NCBI RefSeq assembly: GCF_900637665.1
Contig: NZ_LR134386.1
Span: forward strand, 4,146,501 to 4,210,500
DNA: 64,000 nt
Direction: 5' to 3'
From: Chryseobacterium nakagawai
GTDB taxonomy: Bacteria; Bacteroidota; Bacteroidia; Flavobacteriales; Weeksellaceae
The position numbers were made by a program, and so were the translations under genes. The notes beneath the pieces were generated by a model that did not search any database, was not told the DNA's origin, and saw only the letters and a program-made list of their open reading frames with translations. Each line of letters opens with the position of its first letter. Within the stretch, counting starts at the first letter, position 1. Shown here in pieces: positions 34,068 to 42,916 of the stretch.

Positions 34068-34955
34068 CTATGCCTTTGCTTTAAGAATTACTTTTTGAAT
34101 TAAAAGGGTTATCCATGTTCCGGCTACGAATGGGAAAGTAAATACTCCACCTACTGCATCCAGACAGTGATTATCGATGAGAAGATCATCAATGATAATC
34201 GTTAAAAGAACGGCGATCAGTACCCATAAACCATCTGTTTTTTTAACGCCAGAAAATACAATAGCTGAAAGTACCGCATTAAATCCGAATAATCCCATGT
34301 GGATTTCTTGAATAGGCTCCCCATTTAATTGTGATAATCCGGCTCCTAAAATAGAAGCTGCTAATCCATACAATGCAGCAATGGGTGAACTGATAAAAAC
34401 CGCCAGAAAGAAAATCATTCCTGAAAGTATACCACCCTGAAAGATCACTTCCCCAAAACCATTGGTACAGGTAAGAAAGTCATCGTATTTTGAAGGAATC
34501 ACCTCAGCGCTCAACATGGCAGATGGTGGAATATGTGTAAAATGATGTAAGGAAAATACCAAGATCCATGTAATCACAATGAAAGGAAAAGTAAATACCG
34601 GAATTTTCTTTTGGATAAAAAAATGCTGAATAACAGCTGCCAATGCTCCGCCTAATATAATAAGTACCCAAATTAAGATTGTTGTTTCAAATAAAAAGGC
34701 CAATGCTACTCCTACAAGCGCTGCACTGAAACCGTACAGTCCAGCATTAATTTCAGATTGATTATATTTAAGCTTCATCGCTGTAAATGTTCCGGCCGCT
34801 GTTGAAAGCAATACCGCAACTCCACATTCCCAGCTCCCCATAAAGATTCCTATCAGAAACAGAAGGCCAGTCCATCTGTTTTCCTGAAGCATAATCTGCC
34901 CGATTCCTTTTAAAACATTGTCTAAAAAAGGTAGTTTTTTGAAAAATTCGTTCAT
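34068..34955 (-). CDS. Urea transporter
   Basis: 295 residues with about ten hydrophobic segments in two homologous halves, each with the L-x-G-F-x-A-x-L-x-G-x-A-type motif (Y-G-F-S-A-A-L-V-G-V-A-L and F-G-F-N-A-V-L-S-A-I). This matches the urea transporter family (UT/Yut), which lets urea cross the inner membrane by facilitated diffusion. It lies between the nickel permease and TonB receptor genes and would feed urease. Confidence 0.9.
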   Translation of the reverse strand: MNEFFKKLPFLDNVLKGIGQIMLQENRWTGLLFLIGIFMGSWECGVAVLLSTAAGTFTAMKLKYNQSEINAGLYGFSAALVGVALAFLFETTILIWVLIILGGALAAVIQHFFIQKKIPVFTFPFIVITWILVFSLHHFTHIPPSAMLSAEVIPSKYDDFLTCTNGFGEVIFQGGILSGMIFFLAVFISSPIAALYGLAASILGAGLSQLNGEPIQEIHMGLFGFNAVLSAIVFSGVKKTDGLWVLIAVLLTIIIDDLLIDNHCLDAVGGVFTFPFVAGTWITLLIQKVILKAKA

Positions 34956-35174
34956 AGTTTTTTTAATTGTATTATTGATTAGAGATATTGGATAGGGATG
35001 AGAGATAATAGACTAAGAGATGAGAGACATTGCAAGTTTAAAAGTCAATAGTCAATTTTGCTTCGCAAGTGAATAGTGAATGAGAAGTCATTAGTGAAAA
35101 GGTGATAACCTTAAACATCAAACCTCCCACTCTCAAATCCTCTCGCTTTCCGACCCTCAAACTCCATCTCTCAT

Positions 35175-35876
35175 TTACCATCCCAGAAAGACCATCCCCA
35201 CTCCGCATACGGTAACAACCGCCCCGCTAACAACTCCCATATATCTTTCAAGCTTATCTGTATTGAATAATGTTGAATAGCCATAACGTCCCAGAAGAAC
35301 CATTCCAAGCATTGTCAAAACTGTAGTAACGGTAAATGAAGTCACCAGTACTGCAATTTCCGACATGGAATGTTTAACCCCGGAATAGAATAATAAAGGA
35401 ATTAATGGCTCACTTGGTCCCATTACGAAGATCATGAAAAGAACAAGTGGTGTTACTTTTATTCTTGTTTGAGGCATTACCACTTCACTGTGATTGTGTT
35501 CATACACATAAACATCATCCCCCATCACATCGAAATGTTTATGGGGTTTATTTCTGATCGCCTGGATAACACCGTAAATTAAATAAACTCCTCCAAAGAT
35601 CAGCAAGGCCCATCCTGAGAAATTCCCCCTGATATCCTGAAACCAGGAGATCTTATTCAGCTGCCAGCCCAGAAACACTCCGATAAAACCAAGGATCAGG
35701 GAACTCAAGACATGCCCAAGCCCACAAACTACGGTTAATATTGCGGTTTTCATTCCGCTCCATTTCTTGGATTTTGAAATCACAATAAAAGGCAGATAGT
35801 GATCTGGCCCTGAAGCGGTATGTATAAAACTTATTGAAACTGCACTTAAAAGAAGCGCCCAAACTGTACTGTCCAT
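35175..35876 (-). CDS. ureH: UreH/NicO-type nickel permease
   Basis: 233 residues with six hydrophobic helices. H-T-A-S-G-P-D-H-Y-L-P-F in helix 1 and the later V-M-G-P-S-E-P-L-I-P match UreH/NicO nickel permeases; G-L-G-H-V-L-S-S-L lies in helix 2, and a His-containing loop H-K-H-F-D-V sits mid-protein. Such proteins move Ni2+ across the inner membrane for urease. The position directly after ureD supports this; the symbol is by analogy. Confidence 0.88.
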   Translation of the reverse strand: MDSTVWALLLSAVSISFIHTASGPDHYLPFIVISKSKKWSGMKTAILTVVCGLGHVLSSLILGFIGVFLGWQLNKISWFQDIRGNFSGWALLIFGGVYLIYGVIQAIRNKPHKHFDVMGDDVYVYEHNHSEVVMPQTRIKVTPLVLFMIFVMGPSEPLIPLLFYSGVKHSMSEIAVLVTSFTVTTVLTMLGMVLLGRYGYSTLFNTDKLERYMGVVSGAVVTVCGVGMVFLGW

Positions 35877-35916
35877 TTTTCTATTAATTCTGTTATTTCA
35901 GATTCTTTATTAAGTT

Positions 35917-35968
35917 TTGGCTAAAGCCAATGGAAGGTTTCCTTTTATTGACGCGGGCTAAAGCCCGC
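35917..35968. repeat. Two GGCTAAAGCC palindromes in the ureD-ureH gap
   Basis: TTGGCTAAAGCCAA at 35917-35930 and GCGGGCTAAAGCCCGC at 35953-35968 share a 10-bp core with a larger palindrome at 60523-60552. They look like members of a small dispersed repeat that forms hairpins between genes. Confidence 0.75.
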
Positions 35969-36028
35969 TTCTATTGAATGTATTCTCTAGTAGATTTTGA
36001 GATTATGCAGATCTTAGCCTTACCATTC

Positions 36029-36817
36029 TTACTCCAGTGACCAAAGAATTTCCTGCACATAAACAAAAAAGTTGTACATCAATTCTCCTCCATGCCCTAA
36101 GGCTCTTACTACAAAACCATTATCTTCCATAGCAGAAACCCCTACTTCCATATGTTCAATATGTTGAGTTGCGGCTTCAACGATCTCTTCGATCAATCCA
36201 TTTTTATCTACATTTTCTTTTGTGCTGTAGAAGATTAATGTTCCCTGATGAGTATATTGTTCCAGATTACCAATACTGCTGATCGGAATCAGGTCTGGCT
36301 GAATCACCACGTTATCTTTTACTACCAACTTATTGTTATGATAGATTTCCATAAGGTTCTGGAAACGTCTCAGTTTGAAAACCTCTCCATAATGCTTTCT
36401 TCCGCAGGTAATAATTTCACTGATGATGATCTGGCTGTTTTTCCCGATATGAACATTAGCCTTACTCTTAAAGTTAGAATCTTCATGCGGAACAATAGGA
36501 TGTGGAACGTAAGCGAAAGAGGTTTCATCCTCCATCATTACATTCAGTTCCTGAACCGCTTTATCTTCCATATTGAAAAGTCTCTGGTAGGACTGCGACT
36601 GCAACTGAAGAGAAGATCCTTTTTCAAGGGCTACATCCAAATGATAATGGTCACCATCCAGAATTCCCGGGGAGGAGCTCATCACCATCTGATAGAGCTT
36701 TTTGTCACTTTTTCTCTGCCCTACAGAAACAACTCTGAACGGAAGTGAGACATAAAGATCTTTCACATAAGACTCTCCTCCCTTGAATCCTGCGATAATA
36801 TTTAAACGACTATCCAT
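36029..36817 (-). CDS. ureD: Urease accessory protein UreD
   Basis: 262 residues, the size of UreD (UreH in some species). Recognisable segments are S-S-S-P-G-I-L-D-G-D-H-Y, L-Q-S-Q-S-Y-Q-R and Y-V-P-H-P-I-V-P-H-E-D-S. UreD binds the apo-urease and scaffolds the UreF-UreG complex for nickel delivery. Its start directly abuts the ureG stop. Cytosolic. Confidence 0.93.
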   Translation of the reverse strand: MDSRLNIIAGFKGGESYVKDLYVSLPFRVVSVGQRKSDKKLYQMVMSSSPGILDGDHYHLDVALEKGSSLQLQSQSYQRLFNMEDKAVQELNVMMEDETSFAYVPHPIVPHEDSNFKSKANVHIGKNSQIIISEIITCGRKHYGEVFKLRRFQNLMEIYHNNKLVVKDNVVIQPDLIPISSIGNLEQYTHQGTLIFYSTKENVDKNGLIEEIVEAATQHIEHMEVGVSAMEDNGFVVRALGHGGELMYNFFVYVQEILWSLE

Positions 36818-37456
36818 TTATCTTACTAAGTTCGGTTCTTCAATTTCTTCTAAAAGAGCGTATTTTTTGATCCATCCGATCACTTTATCCAACCCTTCAT
36901 CTGTTTTAAGGTTGGTAAAAACAAAAGGATTTCCTTTTCTCATTCTTCTGGCATCGTTCTCCATCACTTCTAGACTCGCTCCTACATACGGCGCAAGGTC
37001 AATTTTGTTGATGATTAATAAGTCTGATCTTGTAATACCAGGCCCTCCTTTTCTAGGAATTTTTTCTCCTTCTGCCACATCAATAATGAAAATCGTCACG
37101 TCTGCAAGATCAGGACTGAATGTTGCGGAAAGGTTATCACCTCCACTCTCAATAAGTACCAGTTCAATTTCGGGGAAACGTGCTGCCAGTTCATCTACTG
37201 CTTCAAGGTTCATACTTGCATCTTCACGGATCGCTGTGTGAGGACAACCTCCGGTTTCTACCCCAATAATTCTGTCGTGAGGAAGAAGGCTGTTTTTAGC
37301 CATAAATTCAGCATCTTCCTTGGTATAAATATCATTGGTAATAACTCCAAGATCATATTTTCCGAATAATTTTCTGCTTAAACGTTCCAATAATGCTGTT
37401 TTTCCCGATCCTACAGGTCCTGCAACTCCTACTTTTATATATTTTCTATTTTCCAT
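36818..37456 (-). CDS. ureG: Urease accessory GTPase UreG
   Basis: 212 residues. The P-loop G-P-V-G-S-G-K-T at about 13-20, the metal-binding C-P-H motif in [20 protein letters not shown] and N-K-I-D-L-A (NKxD) are all present, so it is a complete SIMIBI GTPase that couples GTP hydrolysis to nickel transfer into urease. Confidence 0.96.
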   Translation of the reverse strand: MENRKYIKVGVAGPVGSGKTALLERLSRKLFGKYDLGVITNDIYTKEDAEFMAKNSLLPHDRIIGVETGGCPHTAIREDASMNLEAVDELAARFPEIELVLIESGGDNLSATFSPDLADVTIFIIDVAEGEKIPRKGGPGITRSDLLIINKIDLAPYVGASLEVMENDARRMRKGNPFVFTNLKTDEGLDKVIGWIKKYALLEEIEEPNLVR

Positions 37457-37609
37457 TTTTTCTAAATTTTACGTTGTTCGTTTATTTTTTTAGCGACAAG
37501 AACGCTAAGGTTTTTTATTGATTGAGAATATTTTTTTGATTGCAAGGGCGTTACATTCAGCAAAGGATATTTACATTCTATTCATTTGCCCTTTTATATC
37601 TTTATCTTT
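37457..37609. repeat. Gap between ureF and ureG with a degenerate hairpin
   Basis: A 153-base AT-rich spacer interrupts otherwise tight accessory genes. The arms TTAGCG (37490-37495) and CGCTAA (37503-37508) lie in the string AGCGACAAGAACGCTAAGG, which looks like another dispersed intergenic element; a similar CAGCGTTCTTCGC string occurs near 7333. Confidence 0.4.
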
Positions 37610-38308
37610 TTATGACATATAAAGCCTTGAATAAAGCCTTTCGTGTTGCATACATCTGATATCAAAAGCTGTATTACAAAGCCCTACCATATCTCTATCC
37701 AGTTCCATGGTTTCCCAAACTGTTTTTTCCATAACAGGATATAAAGCAAATAGAATATCCTGTCCGTCGAGTTGTCCCAGAGGTACCAACTTTACAGCAT
37801 TGGTAATCATCCCGGCAACAGAAGTATAATAGAATCCTAACAATGCTTCGTATAAAGGAATTTTCATTAAATAAGCATAGACTCCAAAGACGATACAGTA
37901 ATGAGAATTGGCTTCTTTATTTTGAATCGCTTTTTCAAACGCTTCCATCAGAGGAAAACTTTCTCTTCTTTTGAAGATTTTTATCAGCCTTAAGCCTAAT
38001 TTCTGACTGGCCTGACGAATTTCTCTCGGACATTTTATCGCATTACATTCATTGTCAAGGTCCAGGAGCGCCTGCAAATCTCCCTTTTCCGCTGCTTTAT
38101 AAGCCAGTTTCGCAAAAGCACCGTCATTGAATTTAAGATTATACTGAAGCATATTCTGTACAAACTCTTTTGCTGTTTCTGCATTATGAACGATCCTTTC
38201 TTGTACATAGGTTTCAAGCCCGTTGGAATGGGTATAACCACCAATCGGAAGTGTAGGATCAGCCAGATGAAGGAGTCCTGATAAAAAGTTGATGTTCATA
38301 TTATTCAT
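37610..38308 (-). CDS. ureF: Urease accessory protein UreF
   Basis: 232 residues, mostly helical. The L-A-D-P-T-L-P-I-G-G-Y-T-H-S-N-G-L-E motif near the start is diagnostic for UreF, which links UreD to UreG and gates its GTPase activity. The start overlaps the end of ureE by 8 bases. Confidence 0.95.
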   Translation of the reverse strand: MNNMNINFLSGLLHLADPTLPIGGYTHSNGLETYVQERIVHNAETAKEFVQNMLQYNLKFNDGAFAKLAYKAAEKGDLQALLDLDNECNAIKCPREIRQASQKLGLRLIKIFKRRESFPLMEAFEKAIQNKEANSHYCIVFGVYAYLMKIPLYEALLGFYYTSVAGMITNAVKLVPLGQLDGQDILFALYPVMEKTVWETMELDRDMVGLCNTAFDIRCMQHERLYSRLYMS

Positions 38309-38810
38309 CTTTTGGAGCAGCCATTTTTAAGATTTTGGTAAAAATTGTGGAACCAAGACTTCCGTGTCCATGAGGTTCTACATTCGATTTAAGAAGGTTA
38401 AGCAGTTTTACAGATTGTCTTTCCGGTTTAAAACCGCTTGCTTCAAGCCACCTGAACATTGGCATTTCAAAAGGGAGCAATACTTTATCTTCCTGGATGA
38501 AAAGCGGAATATGTTTATTTCCGATTTCATAACATACTGTTCCCATTTCCAATAAAGAGCCAGGAACCATTACAATTGCCTCTGTTTCCAGCACATTGAT
38601 CGCAATTACTTTTTCTGCATCCTCAAAAAGAATATCTGCTTCACGCAAACGCTGACCTTCTTTTAGAAACTTGATGGCAACATCTACTCCATTTCTGGTT
38701 CTTTTACGTTGGATTCTTTTCGTGGTTTCAAACCATTCCAGATCCAGATAATCTATATTCTTTTCTGTAGGATTTTCGGTGAGATTGCCTATGGTTTGAT
38801 TAATTATCAT
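38301..38810 (-). CDS. ureE: Urease accessory protein UreE
   Basis: 169 residues from the ATG at 38810, chosen because it begins M-I-I-N-Q-T-I-G-N and overlaps the preceding stop; the upstream frame lies inside the previous gene. It has the UreE N-terminal peptide-binding domain and C-terminal metal domain (R-L-R-E-A-D-I-L, L-G-N-K-H-like G-N-K-H-I-P). UreE delivers Ni2+ to UreG. The C terminus has only H-G-H rather than a long His tail. Confidence 0.93.
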   Translation of the reverse strand: MIINQTIGNLTENPTEKNIDYLDLEWFETTKRIQRKRTRNGVDVAIKFLKEGQRLREADILFEDAEKVIAINVLETEAIVMVPGSLLEMGTVCYEIGNKHIPLFIQEDKVLLPFEMPMFRWLEASGFKPERQSVKLLNLLKSNVEPHGHGSLGSTIFTKILKMAAPKDE

Positions 38811-39450
38811 CTTTAGCCGATTTTTTTCTGAAGTCAAAGTTTTTGGAAATACCAACCCCGAATGTTGAACCACTAAGTCCTGCTACGTAACTTTTCGTCC
38901 AGCCTTCTTCTTTAGTTTTAGTCTGAAGCATTGAAAGTTCTGCAAATTTGAATTTCAAGGCCCAGCCTCCCCCTAATAAAATTCCGATCAGAGGATAGGC
39001 ACGAAGGCGGAACCCATTAAAGTTCTGCATAGCGTCTGCTGTTGTTGCCTGTTGCTGTCCCCAAACATAATGAGCATCTATCTGCCCGATCAATACGAAG
39101 TATTTTCCAAGCATTAAAGACGGACTGTACCAAACTCCGGCTTCATTTTGTTTATACACAACATTATGATTCACAGAATTTTGCGAGTAAGCATAATTAA
39201 CCCCAACGAGGTCATTATTATTGATAAAATATCCTACTCCAAGCGGTGCACTTGAGACTGTACTGCTGCTGCTGGTAGGAGTAGTAACTTTTGAATAATC
39301 CAATGAACCATACATCATAAATTGTCCTTTGGGTCCATCTTCATCACTCTTCAACCTGTGTCCTCCTAAAAACTGAGCGCTTACTTTACCAGAAAGTAAA
39401 GACATCCCGGCTATAGCAAGAGAAAAAACTGTTTTATTTAAATATTTCAT
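38800..39450 (-). CDS. Outer-membrane beta-barrel-like protein inside the urease cluster
   Basis: 216 residues from the ATG at 39450, where a signal peptide ending V-S-A-Q starts (a further upstream start has no signal). The mature part alternates aromatic and small residues in strands, and its end K-N-F-D-F-R-K is basic. It is likely a small outer membrane barrel. It lies between ureC and ureE and ends overlapping ureE, which suggests a role in urea or nickel passage; this is inference, as it is not a standard urease component. Confidence 0.7.
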   Translation of the reverse strand: MKYLNKTVFSLAIAGMSLLSGKVSAQFLGGHRLKSDEDGPKGQFMMYGSLDYSKVTTPTSSSSTVSSAPLGVGYFINNNDLVGVNYAYSQNSVNHNVVYKQNEAGVWYSPSLMLGKYFVLIGQIDAHYVWGQQQATTADAMQNFNGFRLRAYPLIGILLGGGWALKFKFAELSMLQTKTKEEGWTKSYVAGLSGSTFGVGISKNFDFRKKSAKDDN

Positions 39451-39521
39451 TCTAAACGTAGTTCTATGATTGTTAATTGTTTTTAAAATATTCACTGATA
39501 AATCTTTTGGGTTGTTGAATA

Positions 39522-39552
39522 AACCTAACAGGTTTTTGAAACCTGTTAGGTT
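39522..39552. repeat. 14-bp palindromic element between ureC and the barrel gene
   Basis: The arms AACCTAACAGGTTT (39522-39535) and AAACCTGTTAGGTT (39539-39552) pair perfectly with a 3-base loop. There is no strong T run on the minus strand, so it more likely weakens or processes the transcript than ends it. Elements of this sequence recall common intergenic palindromes of Flavobacteria. Confidence 0.75.
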
Positions 39553-39576
39553 TTAGGTTTATGAATAAGATCTATC

Positions 39577-41298
39577 TTAGAACAGATAATACAATTGAGT
39601 TAAAGGAAGTTTCTCTGCAGGCTCACAAGTGATGTATTCACCGTCTACTGTTACTTTATAATTTTCAGGGTTCACTTCAATTAAAGGCGTCTTATCGTTA
39701 TGAATAAGATCTTTTTTACCAATATTCCTACAGTTTTTCACCGGAAGAATCATTTTCTCTAATTTATAAGAAGCAATCGTTCCGTTATCAATAGAAACCT
39801 GAGAAACAAAATTGGCACAAATACCATATTTTGCCTTTCCGTGGGCACCAAACATATTTCTGTAGATCACTGGCTGCGGTGTTGGAATAGAAGCATTCGG
39901 ATCTCCCATTTTAGCGGCGATTACAAACCCTCCTTTGACAATCATTTCAGGCTTCACTCCGAATAATGCAGGTTTCCAGATTACTAAATCTGCTAATTTC
40001 CCTTCTTCAATAGATCCTACATATTCTGAAATACCATGTGCAATTGCTGGATTGATGGTATATTTAGCTACATATCTTTTGGCACGGTAGTTATCGTTCC
40101 CGCTATCCTGATCTTCAGCTAGATCACCTCTTTGCTCCTTCATTTTGCTTGCAGTCTGCCAAGTTCTTGTGATCACTTCCCCTGGTCTACCCATTGCCTG
40201 AGAGTCAGAACTCATGATACTGAAAACCCCCATATCGTGAAGAATATCTTCTGCTGCAATCGTTTCAGGACGGATACGTGAATCTGCGAATGCCACATCT
40301 TCAGGGATGTTTTTGCTTAAGTGGTGACATACCATCAGCATATCTAAGTGCTCATCGATTGTATTTACCGTATAAGGACGTGTAGGGTTTGTAGAAGCTG
40401 GTAATACGTTGGGATACATTGCTGCTTTGATGATATCCGGTGCGTGACCTCCACCTGCACCTTCCGTGTGGAATGTGTGGATTACTCTACCATTGATCGC
40501 TCTCATGGTATCTTCAAGGAACCCTCCTTCATTTAAAGTATCGGTGTGGATGGCTACCTGAACATCATATTTATCTGCTACTTTTAATGCTGCATCAATC
40601 GTTGCAGGGGTTGCTCCCCAGTCTTCATGGATTTTTACTCCTAAAGCTCCCGCTTCCACCTGCTCTTCGATAGGCTCTTCTGCTGAACAGTTTCCTTTTC
40701 CGAAGAACCCTAAGTTCATTGGATATTCTTCTGCTGCTTCAAGCATCTTCTGCATATTGAATTTTCCTGGAGTCACTGTTGTCGCGTTTGTTCCGTCATT
40801 TGGACCTGTTCCTCCACCAATCATAGTGGTGATTCCACTGTATAGAGATGTTTCGATCTGTTGAGGACAGATGTAGTGAATGTGTGTATCAATACCTCCA
40901 GCAGTTACGATATAACCTTTTCCACCGTGAACTTCAGTAGAAGCACCTATAATCATATTAGGAGATACACCATCCATCGTATCAGGGTTACCTGCTTTTC
41001 CGATCCCTACGATTTTACCGTCTTTGATTCCGATATCACCTTTTACAATTCCCCAGTGGTCGATGATTACTGCTCCTGTGATACAAAGGTCCAAAACCCC
41101 TTCGTCTCTTTTTGCAGTCACATTCTGCCCCATCCCGTCACGTACGGTTTTTCCACCTCCGAAAACGGCTTCATCTCCATAATGGGTAAAATCTTTTTCG
41201 ATTTCAATAATGATTTCAGTGTCTCCCAGTCTGATTTTGTCTCCTGCTGTAGGACCTAATATATTGGCGTATTGCTTTCTGTCTACGTGTAAGCTCAT
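39577..41298 (-). CDS. ureC: Urease subunit alpha UreC
   Basis: 573 residues, the expected catalytic subunit length. Nickel ligands are visible: H-I-H at 139-141, the carbamylated Lys222 in G-V-K-I-H-E-D, the His in A-I-H-T-D-T-L, and Asp in S-S-D-S-Q-A-M-G-R, with the flap H-H-L-S nearby. The enzyme hydrolyses urea to ammonia and carbamate in the cytosol. It lies one base beyond ureB. Confidence 0.98.
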   Translation of the reverse strand: MSLHVDRKQYANILGPTAGDKIRLGDTEIIIEIEKDFTHYGDEAVFGGGKTVRDGMGQNVTAKRDEGVLDLCITGAVIIDHWGIVKGDIGIKDGKIVGIGKAGNPDTMDGVSPNMIIGASTEVHGGKGYIVTAGGIDTHIHYICPQQIETSLYSGITTMIGGGTGPNDGTNATTVTPGKFNMQKMLEAAEEYPMNLGFFGKGNCSAEEPIEEQVEAGALGVKIHEDWGATPATIDAALKVADKYDVQVAIHTDTLNEGGFLEDTMRAINGRVIHTFHTEGAGGGHAPDIIKAAMYPNVLPASTNPTRPYTVNTIDEHLDMLMVCHHLSKNIPEDVAFADSRIRPETIAAEDILHDMGVFSIMSSDSQAMGRPGEVITRTWQTASKMKEQRGDLAEDQDSGNDNYRAKRYVAKYTINPAIAHGISEYVGSIEEGKLADLVIWKPALFGVKPEMIVKGGFVIAAKMGDPNASIPTPQPVIYRNMFGAHGKAKYGICANFVSQVSIDNGTIASYKLEKMILPVKNCRNIGKKDLIHNDKTPLIEVNPENYKVTVDGEYITCEPAEKLPLTQLYYLF

Positions 41299-41299
41299 C

Positions 41300-41668
41300 T
41301 TAGTGATTTTTAAAGTTTAACTCTTCAATTTTTGCAAGGCTTGCTTTTTTCTGATCTTCAGAATCTACTTGTCCGTCAACAAGGTTATTGAAGCCCATTG
41401 CTTTTTTGGTTCCTCCTATTTCTACCAATACCACTTCTTTTTCTTCTCCCGGTTCGAAACGCACTGCAGTACTTGCCACAATATTCAATCTCTTTCCGAA
41501 AGCCTTTTCGCGGTCAAAGCTCATCGCCTTGTTTACTTCAAAAAAGTGGAAGTGTGAGCCTACCTGAATAGGACGATCTCCTGTATTGGTTACTTTGATT
41601 TTGACAGTTTCTCTGCCTTCATTGCAGATAATTGTACCTTCTTTTACAAAAATTTCTCCTGGTATCAT
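41300..41668 (-). CDS. ureB: Urease subunit beta UreB
   Basis: 122 residues. It begins M-I-P-G-E-I, has [17 protein letters not shown] and R-L-N-I, and R-F-E-P-G-E, all typical of the separate bacterial beta subunit. It forms the urease trimer with UreA and UreC. Confidence 0.97.
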   Translation of the reverse strand: MIPGEIFVKEGTIICNEGRETVKIKVTNTGDRPIQVGSHFHFFEVNKAMSFDREKAFGKRLNIVASTAVRFEPGEEKEVVLVEIGGTKKAMGFNNLVDGQVDSEDQKKASLAKIEELNFKNH

Positions 41669-41679
41669 AATAAATAGGA

Positions 41680-41982
41680 TTAACGGATTGGGTTGTGTAC
41701 GGTTACCAGCTTTGTTCCATCAGGGAATGTAGCTTCAATCTGAACATCGTGGATCATATCTGCCACGCCAGGCATCACATCATCTTTAGTTAAAAGATTA
41801 GCGCCTTCCTGCATCAGTTCAGCTACTTTTTTTCCGTCTCTTGCTCCTTCAAGCAAAAAGTGACTGATTAATGCGATTGATTCTGGATAGTTTAATTTAA
41901 GGCCTCTAGCCTTTCTTTTTAGAGCCAGCTCTCCTGCCAGAAATAGCATAAGCTTCTCCGTTTCTCTCGGTGTTAAGTGCAT
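41680..41982 (-). CDS. ureA: Urease subunit gamma UreA
   Basis: 100 residues from the ATG at 41982, chosen because [10 protein letters not shown] is the invariant family start; a longer frame begins 19 codons earlier. The segments E-G-A-R-D-G-K and [16 protein letters not shown] confirm it. It begins the urease structural genes. Confidence 0.97.
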   Translation of the reverse strand: MHLTPRETEKLMLFLAGELALKRKARGLKLNYPESIALISHFLLEGARDGKKVAELMQEGANLLTKDDVMPGVADMIHDVQIEATFPDGTKLVTVHNPIR

Positions 41983-42137
41983 AGTATTTTTATTTAAAAT
42001 TGGACAAACAGTATCCTGTTCGCCTTTCTGAAAAGGCAAATAGATAAGTTCAAAAATTTAAAAATGAGGAATAATGCTTATGGATCTATACCTGTAACAG
42101 GATAAACCACAATAGATCATTAAAGTTTAAAATAAGA

Positions 42138-42503
42138 TTAGCAGCCTGCTATTTGCAGGGAATGATACAGAATGTATCTTGGTGCTGTAATATAAACGCG
42201 GTTTTGAATGGCCGCAACGGGAGTCTCAAAAGTATACTTTGCAAAGAAATAGTTGATCCACTGCTGTGCAAGTATTGAATAATCAAATTTCACTTTCTCC
42301 CAATCATTGGAATCCTGGACATCTTGTGCATCTGAAAAACTGTAAATTTCAGGCTGGGTCTGCTGATCCGATTTTTGCTGAAGAAGGTTGATTTTTGATA
42401 AGACATCAGCGTATGATTTAGTTTTCCCTGTATGTGTAAAGATACCTACACATAAAGCTGAGAAAAATAATACAAAAGAGAAAAATATGACTCTTTTTTT
42501 CAT
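42138..42503 (-). CDS. Small secreted or anchored protein upstream of urease
   Basis: 121 residues with a basic start and one hydrophobic segment (about 5-22), so it is exported or N-terminally anchored. The remainder is Gln/Ser/Asp-rich with a helical end and a lone Cys at the C terminus. No family recognised. It precedes ureA by 155 bases on the same strand and might share its promoter region. Confidence 0.5.
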   Translation of the reverse strand: MKKRVIFFSFVLFFSALCVGIFTHTGKTKSYADVLSKINLLQQKSDQQTQPEIYSFSDAQDVQDSNDWEKVKFDYSILAQQWINYFFAKYTFETPVAAIQNRVYITAPRYILYHSLQIAGC

Positions 42504-42916
42504 ACCTGATTAATAATGGTGTAAAAGTAGAGAAATCTTAAAACCCAGGCTATCAAAAAAATTATTTAAAATGTTCAAAATCGCAACAAACGCAATTTTA
42601 TATAAATTTAACGTTTCTTTATAAATCCTTTATTTACAATACTTAAGGACTATTTATCAACTATGACAAATATTTGGTTGTCCCAATTCCAATAATTATG
42701 ACAAATCTGTATATCTTTTTCTTCTATATAAAGGATTTAATAAAAATATCAGATATTTTCAACATACAACATTAAAAAAACGTTATATATTAACGATTAT
42801 CTTTCAATAAAGTTTATTTCACAAAAAGAGGTGTGATTTTTTTCTTTCCTTATAATTGTCGTAAATTTGTATACAACATACTTATTTTAATTTAATAAAA
42901 AATAATAAAACGTAAT
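42504..42916. other. Divergent intergenic region, no gene seen
   Basis: 413 very AT-rich bases. It contains the promoter of pruA (the -7 box at 42862-42869) and presumably the promoter that drives the urease side. No open frame or RNA gene was recognised. Confidence 0.55.
42862..42869 (+). promoter_or_regulatory. -7 promoter box TAAATTTG for pruA
   Basis: A perfect TAnnTTTG match 47 bases before the ATG at 42917; a T-rich stretch but no clean TTG stands at the -33 position. Confidence 0.6.
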
